Part shown: piece after piece, positions 1-8,343 of the stretch
Position numbering within the stretch: the first letter of the stretch is position 1
Layout: each line of letters opens with the position of its first letter
NCBI GenBank assembly: GCA_035642125.1
Contig: DASQSZ010000328.1
Location: 1-64,000, forward strand
Length of the DNA stretch: 64,000 nt
Direction of reading: 5' to 3'
Origin: CALAED01 sp937891035
GTDB lineage: Bacteria; Actinomycetota; Actinomycetes; Streptosporangiales; Streptosporangiaceae
Translations under genes and position numbers: made by a program
Notes under the pieces: model-generated
Told to the model about the DNA's origin: nothing
The model's database searches: none
The model's input: only the letters and a program-made list of their open reading frames with translations

Positions 1-207
1 GCCGACTGAGCGAGGGCCGAGCAGCCACTCACCGCTGCCGATCGATATGCCGAGCACGATGAAGCTCGGCCCAAGGGCGTACTTGAACAGCTCCTTCGGC
101 CCGATCCTGCTGACCTTGAAGACCTCTTCAGGGGTGGGCAGATCGGTGACGGGGAGGTCGGGACGGCTGACGCCCAGCGAGCGCGTTGTCGCTTGGGTCT
201 CGGTCAT
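1..207 (-). CDS. Nramp-family metal transporter, N-terminal fragment
   Basis: This is the first 69 residues of a gene that runs off the left edge. The reading frame starts with ATG at 205-207 and reads METQ-like polar residues, then KELFKYALGPSFIVLGISIG and SGEWLLGP. A GP...LGxxIGSGEWLLGP stretch near the N-terminus matches the first membrane helix of actinobacterial Nramp-like divalent metal/proton symporters, where the helix break forms part of the metal site. The family assignment rests on this short stretch only. The other 300 or so residues expected for the family lie outside the window. The 215 bases upstream, up to the next gene's stop, carry no other gene that I can support. Confidence 0.55.
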   Translation of the reverse strand, partial: MTETQATTRSLGVSRPDLPVTDLPTPEEVFKVSRIGPKELFKYALGPSFIVLGISIGSGEWLLGPRSVG

Positions 208-422
208 GCGTGCCTCCAGGGTAGCCAGGCCCCCGAGTACACGAATTTTCCGCCTGATAAAGCTCCCCGACAAGAACTCAAATGCTCATCATTTCGGTCG
301 GATCATGACACCGAAACGCCCGCCGCCCGGACGCTCGATCTGCTGCCTGTGGGCTTTTCCGTCATCGGGGCTGACGTGGGATTTGGTTTGTGTTGGTGCT
401 CGTACGGCCGATACGGCCTGGG

Positions 423-2606
423 CTAGTCGGCGGTCTGGGCGGATCGCGACCGGCCGGCGTCATCCGCGCTGGAAGGTTGAGGGAGTTGGAGGGCATAGGC
501 GATGCCGATGTCGATGTCGGAGGTGTAGCCGATCCGGTATTCGGTCTCGAAGGCCTGGGCACCTAGAGCCTGCCGGACCCGCTGCCGGCAGGCCTCGCGG
601 GTCGCCAGCATCTCGGGGACGCCCATGTTCGGCACCCCGACCGTATCCCAGACCTGCTGGGCCACCCCGAGCAGGCGGGCGGCGCGCTCCGACTGATCGA
701 TGGCGCCGGCGGACCAAGCGAGCATGTCGGTGGCGAACCCGATGCCGAGGCGGTCGTTCATGCGGTGTTTGACCTTCAACGCGGCAAGGGCATACGCCTG
801 CGCCACCTGGGGGCGGCCCCGGGCCAGCTCGGCTTGGGCGCGGAATTGGTCGGCGTAGGAGCGCATCCAGCACTCGCCATGCCGGTCACATTCGGCGCGC
901 AGTTCCTCCAGTACGACGATGGCGTCGTCCGGTTTCCCCAGCGCGACGGCAAGATGGCCGTACACCGACTGCGCCAGGTAGACGGCGAAGGCGGGCACGT
1001 CCTGGCGGGGCGCGGCCAGCAGGCTGTCGGACAGCGACATCGCCCGCTCCAAGTCGCCCTGCGCCGCGGCCGTGCACATGGTCAGCCCCTGCGCGATGGC
1101 CGCCGCCTCCGAGTCTCCTTGGCGTTCGGCCTCGGCAGCGCATCGGTCGGCCCACGCCGCCGCGGAGCTGTGGTCGCCCTGGGCCAGCAGCATGAACCCG
1201 CACGCCCACAGGGCCTTGGTCCGCGCCGGGCCAGGGCGCGCATCGGCCGCGAGCGCGCGTTCCAGATAATGCTGGCCCTCCTTGGCGAACCCGTAGGTGT
1301 ACCAGAAGAACCACAACGCCGAGGTCAGCTCCAGCACCGCGCCATCCTCGGGATCGACGAGGGCGCACTCGACCGCGGCCCGCAGGTTGTCGTGCTCGGC
1401 GATCATCCGGTCGTACCAGGCGAACTGCCGCGAGCCCAGCCAGGCGGCGTTCCCTCGGCGGGCCAACTCCAAGTAGACGTCACGGTGCCGCCGCCGCAGC
1501 TTTTGCTCCTCTTCCAAGCCGCGCAGCCAGAAGGCCCCGTAGTCGCGGATGGTGTCCAGCATCCGCAGCCGCGGTGCGCCGCCAGGTATCGGCACCCTGG
1601 CCAGGATGGACTTGTCGGCCAACGCGTCCAGCAGCGCCGGGATTCGCTCGGCGGGCAGCCGCTCATCGGCGCAGACCTGGCGAGCGGTGTCGGCATCGAA
1701 CGTCCCGGCGAACACCGACGCTCGCGCCCAGGCCAATCGCTCGGCGGGGGAACACAGTTGGTGACTCCAGCCGATCGCGGTGCGCAGCGCCCGATGCCAC
1801 GGCGGATCGGCATCGACGGCATCCGCTGCCTCGGCGATCTCGGCGCCGGTGTCGCCGAGCACCTCGAAGCGGTCCGCAAGCCGGACGGCCAGCTCCCGTA
1901 CCGGCATCTCGGCCAGCCGGGCCGCGGCCAGCTCTATCGCCAGCGGCAGCCCGTCCAACTGCCGGCACAGCCCCACGACCTCGGCCCGGTTCCCTTGGGT
2001 GACCTTGAAGCCGGACACCACTTGGGCGGCGCGTTCGGCCAGCAGCGTCACCGCGTCCTCGCCATCGGCTCCGTCGGTGCCCGGTGTCTCGGCGCCGGTG
2101 GCGCCGTCCGGGACCGGCAACGGACTGAGCGTCAGGATCTCCTCGCGCGGGACGTTCAAGGCGCAGCGGCTGGTGGCCAGGATCCGTACGTTCGGCGCGG
2201 CGGCCAGCAGCGTCTCCACGGTCAGCGCGCAGGAGTCCACGATGTGCTCGCAGGTGTTCAGGACGAGCAACAGCTCTCGGTCGGCGAGGTAGTCGACCAC
2301 CACATCGATCATCCGGCGGGTCGTCTGATCGACCAGCGGCAGCGCCTCGGCGATCGCATACGGCAGCGCGACGCTCTCTACCAACGGTGACAACTCCACC
2401 CACCACGCGCCCTCGGCGAACCGGGGCGCCAGTTCGGCGGCGGCCCGCAACGCCAGCCGAGTCTTGCCGACCCCGGCCGCCCCAGTCACCGTCACCAGCC
2501 GCGACCGCTCGTACAGCAGCCTGATATGCGCCAGCTCCGCGGACCGTCCCACCAGTCGGTTGGTCTCGACGGGGAGGCTTCCTGACCACCGCTCACCGCT
2601 CAGCAT
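423..2606 (-). CDS. STAND/AfsR-like ATPase regulator without an output HTH
   Basis: The product is about 727 residues. It opens with NRLVGRSAELA and a Walker A motif GAAGVGKTRLA near residue 43, then a Walker B-like LLLVLNTCEH and ATSR sensor motif, a winged-helix-like region with GLPLAIELAAARLA, and a C-terminal half of helical TPR-like repeats. This is the layout of the LuxR/AfsR-type 'predicted ATPase' regulators. Unlike most of them it has no C-terminal LuxR HTH and no N-terminal BTAD/OmpR domain, so how it acts on DNA or on a partner is unknown. The start is unsure: ATG 2606, GTG 2612 and TTG 2615 are in frame, and the only good Shine-Dalgarno (AAGGAG, 2630-2635) sits better for a 10-codon leader in another frame. 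The phosphatase gene lies 95 bases upstream on the same strand. Confidence 0.8.
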   Translation of the reverse strand: MLSGERWSGSLPVETNRLVGRSAELAHIRLLYERSRLVTVTGAAGVGKTRLALRAAAELAPRFAEGAWWVELSPLVESVALPYAIAEALPLVDQTTRRMIDVVVDYLADRELLLVLNTCEHIVDSCALTVETLLAAAPNVRILATSRCALNVPREEILTLSPLPVPDGATGAETPGTDGADGEDAVTLLAERAAQVVSGFKVTQGNRAEVVGLCRQLDGLPLAIELAAARLAEMPVRELAVRLADRFEVLGDTGAEIAEAADAVDADPPWHRALRTAIGWSHQLCSPAERLAWARASVFAGTFDADTARQVCADERLPAERIPALLDALADKSILARVPIPGGAPRLRMLDTIRDYGAFWLRGLEEEQKLRRRHRDVYLELARRGNAAWLGSRQFAWYDRMIAEHDNLRAAVECALVDPEDGAVLELTSALWFFWYTYGFAKEGQHYLERALAADARPGPARTKALWACGFMLLAQGDHSSAAAWADRCAAEAERQGDSEAAAIAQGLTMCTAAAQGDLERAMSLSDSLLAAPRQDVPAFAVYLAQSVYGHLAVALGKPDDAIVVLEELRAECDRHGECWMRSYADQFRAQAELARGRPQVAQAYALAALKVKHRMNDRLGIGFATDMLAWSAGAIDQSERAARLLGVAQQVWDTVGVPNMGVPEMLATREACRQRVRQALGAQAFETEYRIGYTSDIDIGIAYALQLPQPSSADDAGRSRSAQTAD

Positions 2607-2710
2607 GATCACCAATCGCGTCCATACGGCTCCTTACAGTGACGACAGTTTGCCCCACCCCAACCCGACATGTCACCGATAGCGGGAAGCGGGGCCTCAT
2701 GGATAAGTGG

Positions 2711-3841
2711 TCAACTTCGATCGTGGCGGGCTCCGGGAGCCCGGCCGCCCGACTCGGACACGTCGTTGGCGGCCCCAGAACCGGGAGCCCGGGAATTCGT
2801 GCAGGGCCAGTCGGCGTGGTCGTCGAAAGCGGGTTGGGCCAATACGAGGACGAGATCATCTTGTAGGTCGTTTCCGGTGTGCTCGAACACGAGTCGACGC
2901 AGCGCGTCGAGGGCTTCTTCGAGTGACGGCGCGGTCAGGGCAGCCTTGATCTTGTGATTCAAGGGGAACATGATGCGGCTGGCGTCTCGCGCTTCCACCA
3001 GCCCATCGGTGTAGATGAGCAGCCGCTCGTTGGACGCCAGCCCGGCGCGTTGCAGGACGGGGTCGGGATGCAGGCCGAGCGGGGGCGCCGGCGTCGGCGG
3101 CGCGAGGACGTCGAGTTGCAGGCCGGCCCGCAGCGGCGGATGGTGGCCGCAATTGACCAGCCGTACCTCGCCCGGGACGAACTCGGCCAATAGGACGGTG
3201 ACGAAATCTTCGGTGCCGAGTTCGTCACTGAGTAGGGCGTCGAGGCTCTTGGCGAGCCCGACGAGATCAGGTGCGACGTAGGCGATCTCCCGGAACCGGC
3301 CGAGCACGGCGGCGGCGAGCTGCACGGCGTCCAGCCCCTTGCCCTTGACGTCCCCGACGATCAGTCTCAGTCCGGACGGCGTGACGGCGGTGTCGTACAG
3401 GTCGCCGCCCATCAACGCCTGGTTTGTAGCGGATCGACAGTAGGCGGCGAAGGCGACGCCACCGATCGTCGGTGGGATGGGACGAAGAATGGCGCGCTGG
3501 GTTAATTCGGCGATGCGCGTCATCCGGGCCAGGGCCCGGTCACGGTCGGTACGCATCCGGGCGGTCAGGATGGCGAAACAGCCGCCAACGGCCACGAACA
3601 GGCCGGGCGGCACGAGGTCGACGATGTAGAGCGCACCATCCGCCGCACCCAGGGCGATGGCGAGGCCGACCGCGAGGAACGTTAGAAGAGCCGTGGGGCG
3701 CGCGGCCACGCGCAGCGAGGCGAGCAGCGGCCCTACGATGAGCAGGCCGCTGAGGGACATGGCGGCCAGCCGTACGTCGACCAGGACGACCGTGGCTTCT
3801 GTCGCCAGTGCCAGCAGCAACCATCCTCGGGATGAGCTCAT
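2711..3841 (-). CDS. Membrane-linked SpoIIE/RsbU-type PP2C phosphatase
   Basis: The product is 376 residues. The first 120 or so form four to five hydrophobic helices (for example WLLLALATEATVVLV and LLTFLAVGLAIALGAA). A short linker leads to a PPM-type phosphatase domain with GGDLYD (metal-binding Asp), VGDVKGKGLDA, NCGHHPPL, LLIYTDGLVEARD and a final QDDLVLVLAQ. These are the signature blocks of SpoIIE/RsbU enzymes, which dephosphorylate STAS-type anti-anti-sigma factors. ATG 3841 is chosen because GGGAGG lies four bases before it; the longer open frame upstream reads as arginine-rich shadow sequence. Being membrane-bound, it may sense envelope stress. A STAS protein occurs 25 kb away, but that one lacks the phospho-serine, so a direct link is doubtful. 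Confidence 0.88.
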   Translation of the reverse strand: MSSSRGWLLLALATEATVVLVDVRLAAMSLSGLLIVGPLLASLRVAARPTALLTFLAVGLAIALGAADGALYIVDLVPPGLFVAVGGCFAILTARMRTDRDRALARMTRIAELTQRAILRPIPPTIGGVAFAAYCRSATNQALMGGDLYDTAVTPSGLRLIVGDVKGKGLDAVQLAAAVLGRFREIAYVAPDLVGLAKSLDALLSDELGTEDFVTVLLAEFVPGEVRLVNCGHHPPLRAGLQLDVLAPPTPAPPLGLHPDPVLQRAGLASNERLLIYTDGLVEARDASRIMFPLNHKIKAALTAPSLEEALDALRRLVFEHTGNDLQDDLVLVLAQPAFDDHADWPCTNSRAPGSGAANDVSESGGRAPGARHDRS

Positions 3842-4128
3842 TAGCCCTCCCGCAAAACGTTGCAGAGTCCCTCCATGTAGGAACCTTCTCACTAGGGACG
3901 ATGGCGCGAGCTCGGTTTCGGAGAGACCATCATCGATGATGCTCGGCCACGACCGCGTACGACGCGCCCGGGAGCTGGAGGTGGACGGCCGTCGCCGTTC
4001 GCGGAGGCCGCCGAGGAGGCGTTGCGAGTTCCGCGGCCCCGTCGAGGGACCAGATCGCGGCATTCCTCGCGCCGTACGGCAACGCACTGGACGAACTTGT
4101 CAGCCGGATGGGCGACATCATCGAAATG

Positions 4129-5268
4129 TTAAGGGGGACTCTCGCGGGAAAAGCCCGCGGCGGCGCAGGCGGCCTCGAGGCTGCCGAGTCCAAAGGCTTC
4201 GACCGGGCCGAGGGCGCCCGCAGGCCCCACGCCCCGGGCGGCCGCCTGGCCCGCCGCCCAGGCGAGAATCGCCGCGGTGAAAGAGTAGGGGTCTGTGCCG
4301 GTCAGGTGCACCGCGGCCAGCTTCCTGCCGCTGGCGTCGCCCGCCAGGGCGACCACGTGCGAGCGGATGCTCTTCCCCTCGCGGGGCTGGGTCCGGCTGG
4401 CCTGGATCCGGCGGGCTCGCTTATCCAGGGCCCGGCGTACGCCTGGCAGCCGGCCCAGTGGCGTGGCGAGCGCGGAGGCGTAGTGGACGAGCCTGGTGGC
4501 ACCGCCGGACCAGCCGAGGTAGACATCGACGTCGGTGAGCGGCGCGGGGATGCCGTCCGGTCCCGCCTGGAGCCTCGGTAGCGCGAAATGCTCGGATGAG
4601 CCGATCGAAAAGGCCTGCCGTGTCTTCCCGTCAATCTCGAAGGACATGACGCGCGCGGCTGTCCGCTCGCTCACGACACGTCCGCCGCGGAACGCGTACC
4701 CGGGTTCGAGCAGCACGCCGGCCGCTGACGCGCGAGTGCCCGCGCTTGTCCCCTCCCGGATGTTTCCGGGCGCGAAATAGCCGACCTGCACCCGGGTCGC
4801 GGCAGATCCGGCGGCCTTAAGCGCCAGAGCCCCCGCGAGGTTGCCCGGCACGTAGTCGTAGCCGAACCCGGTCAGCAGCACGGCACCGGTCCGTTCCGCG
4901 CGGGGGCCGAATTCCTCGAACACCTGGCGGATGAACGGTGGTTCACCGCTGGAGTCCAGGTATATCGCGCCCGCGTCCACGGCCGCCGCCACGGCGGCCC
5001 GGCCGATCTTCAAGAATGGTCCAGCGGTCGACACGAGCACGTCGCCCGCATCGAGCAGTTGCCGCAGTGGCCCAGGTCCCTGTGTCCCCGCGACGGCCGT
5101 CTCGAGCTTTGTCCCGTCGCCCGCCTGAGCGAACCGGGCAGCCAGCGCGTTCAGCCGCCCCTGGTCACGGCCCGCAAGGACCGGGCGGGCGCCGCTCGCA
5201 ACCATCGCCCGCGCCGTGAGCGCCCCGGTATAGCCCGTCGCTCCGTACAGGACGATCCGGCCTGGCAT
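4129..5268 (-). CDS. Saccharopine dehydrogenase-like oxidoreductase
   Basis: The product is 379 residues with an N-terminal Rossmann fold (IVLYGATGYTGALTARAM, then LAGRDQGRL). It continues with VLVSTAGPFLKIGRAAVAAAVDAGAIYLDSSGEPPF, the strand-helix pattern of saccharopine-dehydrogenase-like and trans-acting enoyl-reductase proteins. These NAD(P)-dependent enzymes form a broad family; only a few have known substrates and the true lysine-pathway enzymes are longer. The start ATG 5268 gives a full fold. The gene stands alone between the phosphatase and the left end of the peptide cluster, pointing the same way but separated by 358 bases from the last cluster gene, so a role in the cluster is not indicated. 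Confidence 0.8.
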   Translation of the reverse strand: MPGRIVLYGATGYTGALTARAMVASGARPVLAGRDQGRLNALAARFAQAGDGTKLETAVAGTQGPGPLRQLLDAGDVLVSTAGPFLKIGRAAVAAAVDAGAIYLDSSGEPPFIRQVFEEFGPRAERTGAVLLTGFGYDYVPGNLAGALALKAAGSAATRVQVGYFAPGNIREGTSAGTRASAAGVLLEPGYAFRGGRVVSERTAARVMSFEIDGKTRQAFSIGSSEHFALPRLQAGPDGIPAPLTDVDVYLGWSGGATRLVHYASALATPLGRLPGVRRALDKRARRIQASRTQPREGKSIRSHVVALAGDASGRKLAAVHLTGTDPYSFTAAILAWAAGQAAARGVGPAGALGPVEAFGLGSLEAACAAAGFSRESPP

Positions 5269-5356
5269 GGCATCAACCTACCCGCCACACCCAGACGCGA
5301 CTCGATTAACTGCTGATCTGCGGTGGACGGGCACCCGAGTACGGTCGTGACCGAAC

Positions 5357-5512
5357 ATGCCGCCCTCACTCGGCATCGGCGAGATCGCACGTCTGCTCGG
5401 CAGTGAGACCGTCGAAATCGTCGATCTGGACGCCTCGGTCGCCAAGGCCATCGGACTGCTGCCGATTCGAAAAGTTCCGGGGGGTCGACCCCGGCGGGGC
5501 AAGGTCAGCTGA
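5357..5512 (+). pseudogene. Possible PIN-domain toxin fragment
   Basis: A 51-codon open frame reads IARLLGSETVEIVDLDASVAKAIGLL followed by a basic tail. The central strand-helix (VEIVDLDASVAKAIGLL) resembles the middle of VapC-type PIN ribonucleases, where it sits between the catalytic Glu and the 'DVVDAHV' segment. The rest of a PIN domain is missing on both sides, and an in-frame TGA lies just upstream. I read it as a decayed remnant, but the likeness is short and could be chance. No antitoxin gene is visible next to it. Confidence 0.25.
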
Positions 5513-5625
5513 TCCGGTGTCACAGTCGAGGCTGGGCTGAATTGGGAGTGTCGGCCTTGCCGATGTCGGTGAATTTTGGTCCGAAATAGCCGGATCGACC
5601 GTAGATTGGCGCATTGCGGAGGTTG

Positions 5626-6216
5626 TCACGGTGGTGACGGCTGATTGCGGGTGAGTATGTTGGTCGCAAGAAAGTCGATTTCCGCAGCCGACCGTACAAC
5701 GATCATCTGTTCGGCGGTGCCGACGCGGCTGAGCACCCGGTTCATCAAGGCTGCGCGCCGGCCCGGCGGGACGCCCTCGAGCGGGGCGTCCACGGTGGCG
5801 TGGCCATCGGCTACGAGCGTCGTTCGGTAGCCCAGACCGACAGCCCGGCGACATGTGGTGTCGACGCACAGTTCACTGAGGCAGCCGACCACGTAGAGGT
5901 GCCCGACGCCGAGCCCGCGCAGCAGGTCGTGAAGACCGCTGTCGTGGAACGAGTCGGTCGACCGCTTGTCCACGACGAGGTCCACCGCGTCCGGGGTGAG
6001 GCGGTCGTGGATCTCGAACGCGGGCGTGCCCACTTCAACCATGTTGCCCTGCTCCCCCATGTACCGCGTGTACACCACCGGCACGGCCTCGGCGCGCGCC
6101 CGGTCCACGAGCCCGGCGACGACGTCGAGGAAGTGGTCGGGCCGGTACAAGCCTGGGGTGCCCGTGAAGTAGCCACGTTGGACATCCACGACCAGTAGCG
6201 CGGGGGCGTCGTTCAT
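5626..6216 (-). CDS. Isochorismatase-family cysteine hydrolase
   Basis: The product is 196 residues, the normal size. It shows the catalytic triad blocks of the family: Asp in LLVVDVQRGYF, Lys in VVDKRSTDSFHDSGL, and Cys in VVGCLSELCVDTTCRRAV. Family members hydrolyse isochorismate, nicotinamide, N-carbamoyl compounds or other small amides, and sequence alone does not tell which. It is the last gene of the peptide operon, one base after the exporter's stop, so co-transcription is likely. It could trim or detoxify a cluster product or intermediate. Confidence 0.85.
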   Translation of the reverse strand: MNDAPALLVVDVQRGYFTGTPGLYRPDHFLDVVAGLVDRARAEAVPVVYTRYMGEQGNMVEVGTPAFEIHDRLTPDAVDLVVDKRSTDSFHDSGLHDLLRGLGVGHLYVVGCLSELCVDTTCRRAVGLGYRTTLVADGHATVDAPLEGVPPGRRAALMNRVLSRVGTAEQMIVVRSAAEIDFLATNILTRNQPSPP

Positions 6217-6217
6217 G

Positions 6218-7432
6218 TCATTCGGTGATCCGGCGGATCGGCCGGCTGACCAGGCCGGCCACCGCGCACATCAGCAGGACGACCGCGCAGCCGTATACGG
6301 CCACCTCGGGGCGGAAGGCGTGGGCGACGGAACCGATGACGTTGTTGGTCACGAGCAGCGTGACGCTCTGCACGAGCACGAGCAAGGCTTGCACGCGGGC
6401 CAGGTACGTCGGAGGCGCGGCCTTGAGCAGCACCGGGTTGAGATGGGTGACGAACACACCGGCGGACAGGCCCATGAGCAGCACGCCGGCGACCGCGCCG
6501 GGCAGTGAGCCGGTCACGGCGACCACGAGTTGCCCCAGCCCGACGGTGGCCAGACCACCGACCGCGATGAGGCCGGCACGGGCGCCCACACCGCGTTTGC
6601 TGACGATCAGCGTGGTCACGATGGCGCCCGCTGCCTGTACGCCCACCAGCACGCCCGCGCCGGTCGCACCCCAGGCGTGTTCTTGGGCCATGAGCGGTAT
6701 CAGGATCGAGCTGAACGGCAGGATGAACCCGGCCGCGCCGGCGACCAGCAGCAACGCCGGGCCGAGCCCTTCGGTGGTGAACGCGATGCGCACGCCGTCG
6801 GCGGCCTCGCGCACGATGTGCCTGCGCTGCACGGGCGGCGGCGGGTCGAAACGGGGCCGGACCCGCAGCAGCACGATCAGGACGAGCGCGAACGTCACCG
6901 CGTCCACCCACGCTGCGGCGGGCACGCCGGCGAACGCGACGACCACGCCACCCAGGGGCGCGCCGACGACGCCGATGAGCTGGCTGCCGCTCTGCCGCAG
7001 CGCCACGGCCCGACCGACCAGCGCGTCCGCCACGAGCTGGCGGGGCATCGAGCCCATCGACGGCAGGTAGAACGCGTCGTTGGTGCCGACGATCAGGGCG
7101 GCGGCGACCAGTAGCGGCACCGGGGCGCCGATCCACGTCGTGGTGACGGCCAGCACAATCGCAACGCCGATCATCACCGCGTCGCCGATGATCATGACCT
7201 GGCGTGCGCCCAGCCGGTCGCCGACGGCGCCGCCGACGAGCAGCAGCAGGGTGCGGGGCAGCGCGATCGCGGACAGCACGAGACCGGCGGCGATGCCGCC
7301 GTGGGCCGCGGCCGCCCACGCGAGCGCGAAATACAAGACCGCGTCACCAAGCTGTGAGGTCGCCGCGCCGCCCAGCCACAGCAGGTAACTGCGCGGCAAC
7401 GGCGGCTGCTTGGTCGCCGGCGGGGAAGTCAT
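6218..7432 (-). CDS. MFS transporter, likely product exporter
   Basis: The product is about 404 residues with roughly 12 hydrophobic segments. It includes SAIALPRTLLLLVGGAVGDRLGARQVMIIGDAVM, the MFS loop between helices 2 and 3. It fits the drug-exporter branch (MFS_3, Bcr/EmrB-like scaffold). ATG 7432 is preferred because GGGGAG lies ahead of it; an in-frame TTG at 7459 would overlap the hydrolase stop by four bases. Its place inside the peptide operon suggests export of, or self-protection from, the peptide. That role is inferred from context. Confidence 0.85.
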   Translation of the reverse strand: MTSPPATKQPPLPRSYLLWLGGAATSQLGDAVLYFALAWAAAAHGGIAAGLVLSAIALPRTLLLLVGGAVGDRLGARQVMIIGDAVMIGVAIVLAVTTTWIGAPVPLLVAAALIVGTNDAFYLPSMGSMPRQLVADALVGRAVALRQSGSQLIGVVGAPLGGVVVAFAGVPAAAWVDAVTFALVLIVLLRVRPRFDPPPPVQRRHIVREAADGVRIAFTTEGLGPALLLVAGAAGFILPFSSILIPLMAQEHAWGATGAGVLVGVQAAGAIVTTLIVSKRGVGARAGLIAVGGLATVGLGQLVVAVTGSLPGAVAGVLLMGLSAGVFVTHLNPVLLKAAPPTYLARVQALLVLVQSVTLLVTNNVIGSVAHAFRPEVAVYGCAVVLLMCAVAGLVSRPIRRITE

Positions 7433-7455
7433 CGGTCGGACGCTACTCCCCGTGC

Positions 7456-8334
7456 TCAATGGTCATGATCGGAGATCCGCGGTGAGGCCCCGACAGAACA
7501 GGTGCTAAGGAAGTCACCGACGGTGTCGGCGAATAGCGCCGGGTCGTCCAACCAGGGGTAGTGCCCGGCGCCGCGCTGCACGGCGAGGATGGCGCGGGCG
7601 AATACGGCGGCGAGCGCCCGCCCGGTGGCGGGCGTGGGAAACGGGTCGAGCTCGCCGATGACGACGAGCGCAGGCGCGTCGAGCCGGCCGAGGCCGGCCC
7701 GCACCTGATCCGCGTCGTCGGGGAAGTCCCGGTAGAAGCCCTCGGCAGCGGGGACGGCGGTGTCTTCGGCGGTGGCGTGGGCGCGCGCGGTGTCGTCCCA
7801 GCGACCGTAGAAAAAGGGCGCGGCACCGAGGCGGTGCGGCAGGCTCTCCTTGATGGTGGTGCTGGCCGCCCACGCGTCGAAGGCGCGTTTCGCGTCGGGG
7901 AACCAAGGTTCGCCCTTGCGGCGCTCCAGCGCTTCGCGCATGTCCGGCACGGCGATGCCGGCGGCGCGGGCACTGGGCGAGACGAGGACGAGGCTGCGCA
8001 GCCGGTCGGGTTCGCGGCACGCGTAGCGCATGCCGACGTTGGCCGCCGACGAGTGGGCCAGCAGGTCAATCTTCGGCAGGTTGAGGTGGCGACGCAACGC
8101 CTGCACGTCGTCCACGATCCTGTCGACGTGGTAACCGGCCGGGTCGATCGGGGCAGCGGACGCGCCGGTCCCCCGGTGATCGGGCAGCACCAGAGTGCGA
8201 GGCAGGTCGTCGGCGATGCCGGCCAGGTAGTCGCTGTTGCGGCCGGGGCCACCGGGCAGGGCGATCAGCGGCGACCCGGAGCCGAGCAGCCGGTAGGCCA
8301 GGTGAGTGCCGTCGGCGGCGTGAAAGCCGGGCAT
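7456..8334 (-). CDS. Alpha/beta hydrolase, proline-iminopeptidase-like
   Basis: The product is 292 residues. It shows the oxyanion block LPGGPGRNSDYL, PDHRGTGAS, the nucleophile elbow LLAHSSAANVG (Ser95), an acid in VVIGELDPF and the catalytic His in GAGHYPWLDD. The GGPG and DHRGTG motifs recall proline iminopeptidases and related hydrolases in antibiotic clusters. AAGGGAG precedes the ATG at 8334. It follows the P450 by nine bases. Because none of the NRPS proteins ends in a thioesterase, this enzyme, along with the two thioesterase-like proteins, is a candidate for product release or for removing a protecting residue; this is inference. Confidence 0.82.
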   Translation of the reverse strand: MPGFHAADGTHLAYRLLGSGSPLIALPGGPGRNSDYLAGIADDLPRTLVLPDHRGTGASAAPIDPAGYHVDRIVDDVQALRRHLNLPKIDLLAHSSAANVGMRYACREPDRLRSLVLVSPSARAAGIAVPDMREALERRKGEPWFPDAKRAFDAWAASTTIKESLPHRLGAAPFFYGRWDDTARAHATAEDTAVPAAEGFYRDFPDDADQVRAGLGRLDAPALVVIGELDPFPTPATGRALAAVFARAILAVQRGAGHYPWLDDPALFADTVGDFLSTCSVGASPRISDHDH

Positions 8335-8343
8335 GGTCTCCCT

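Noticed and set aside
765..2390. 541-codon plus-strand frame
   Set aside because: It lies opposite the STAND ATPase gene and has the Arg/Gly/Gln-rich make-up of antisense frames in GC-rich DNA.
3930..4128. Short plus-strand frames with an amphipathic DELVSRMGDIIEML stretch
   Set aside because: The frame is broken and too short to name; it could be a decayed gene or chance.
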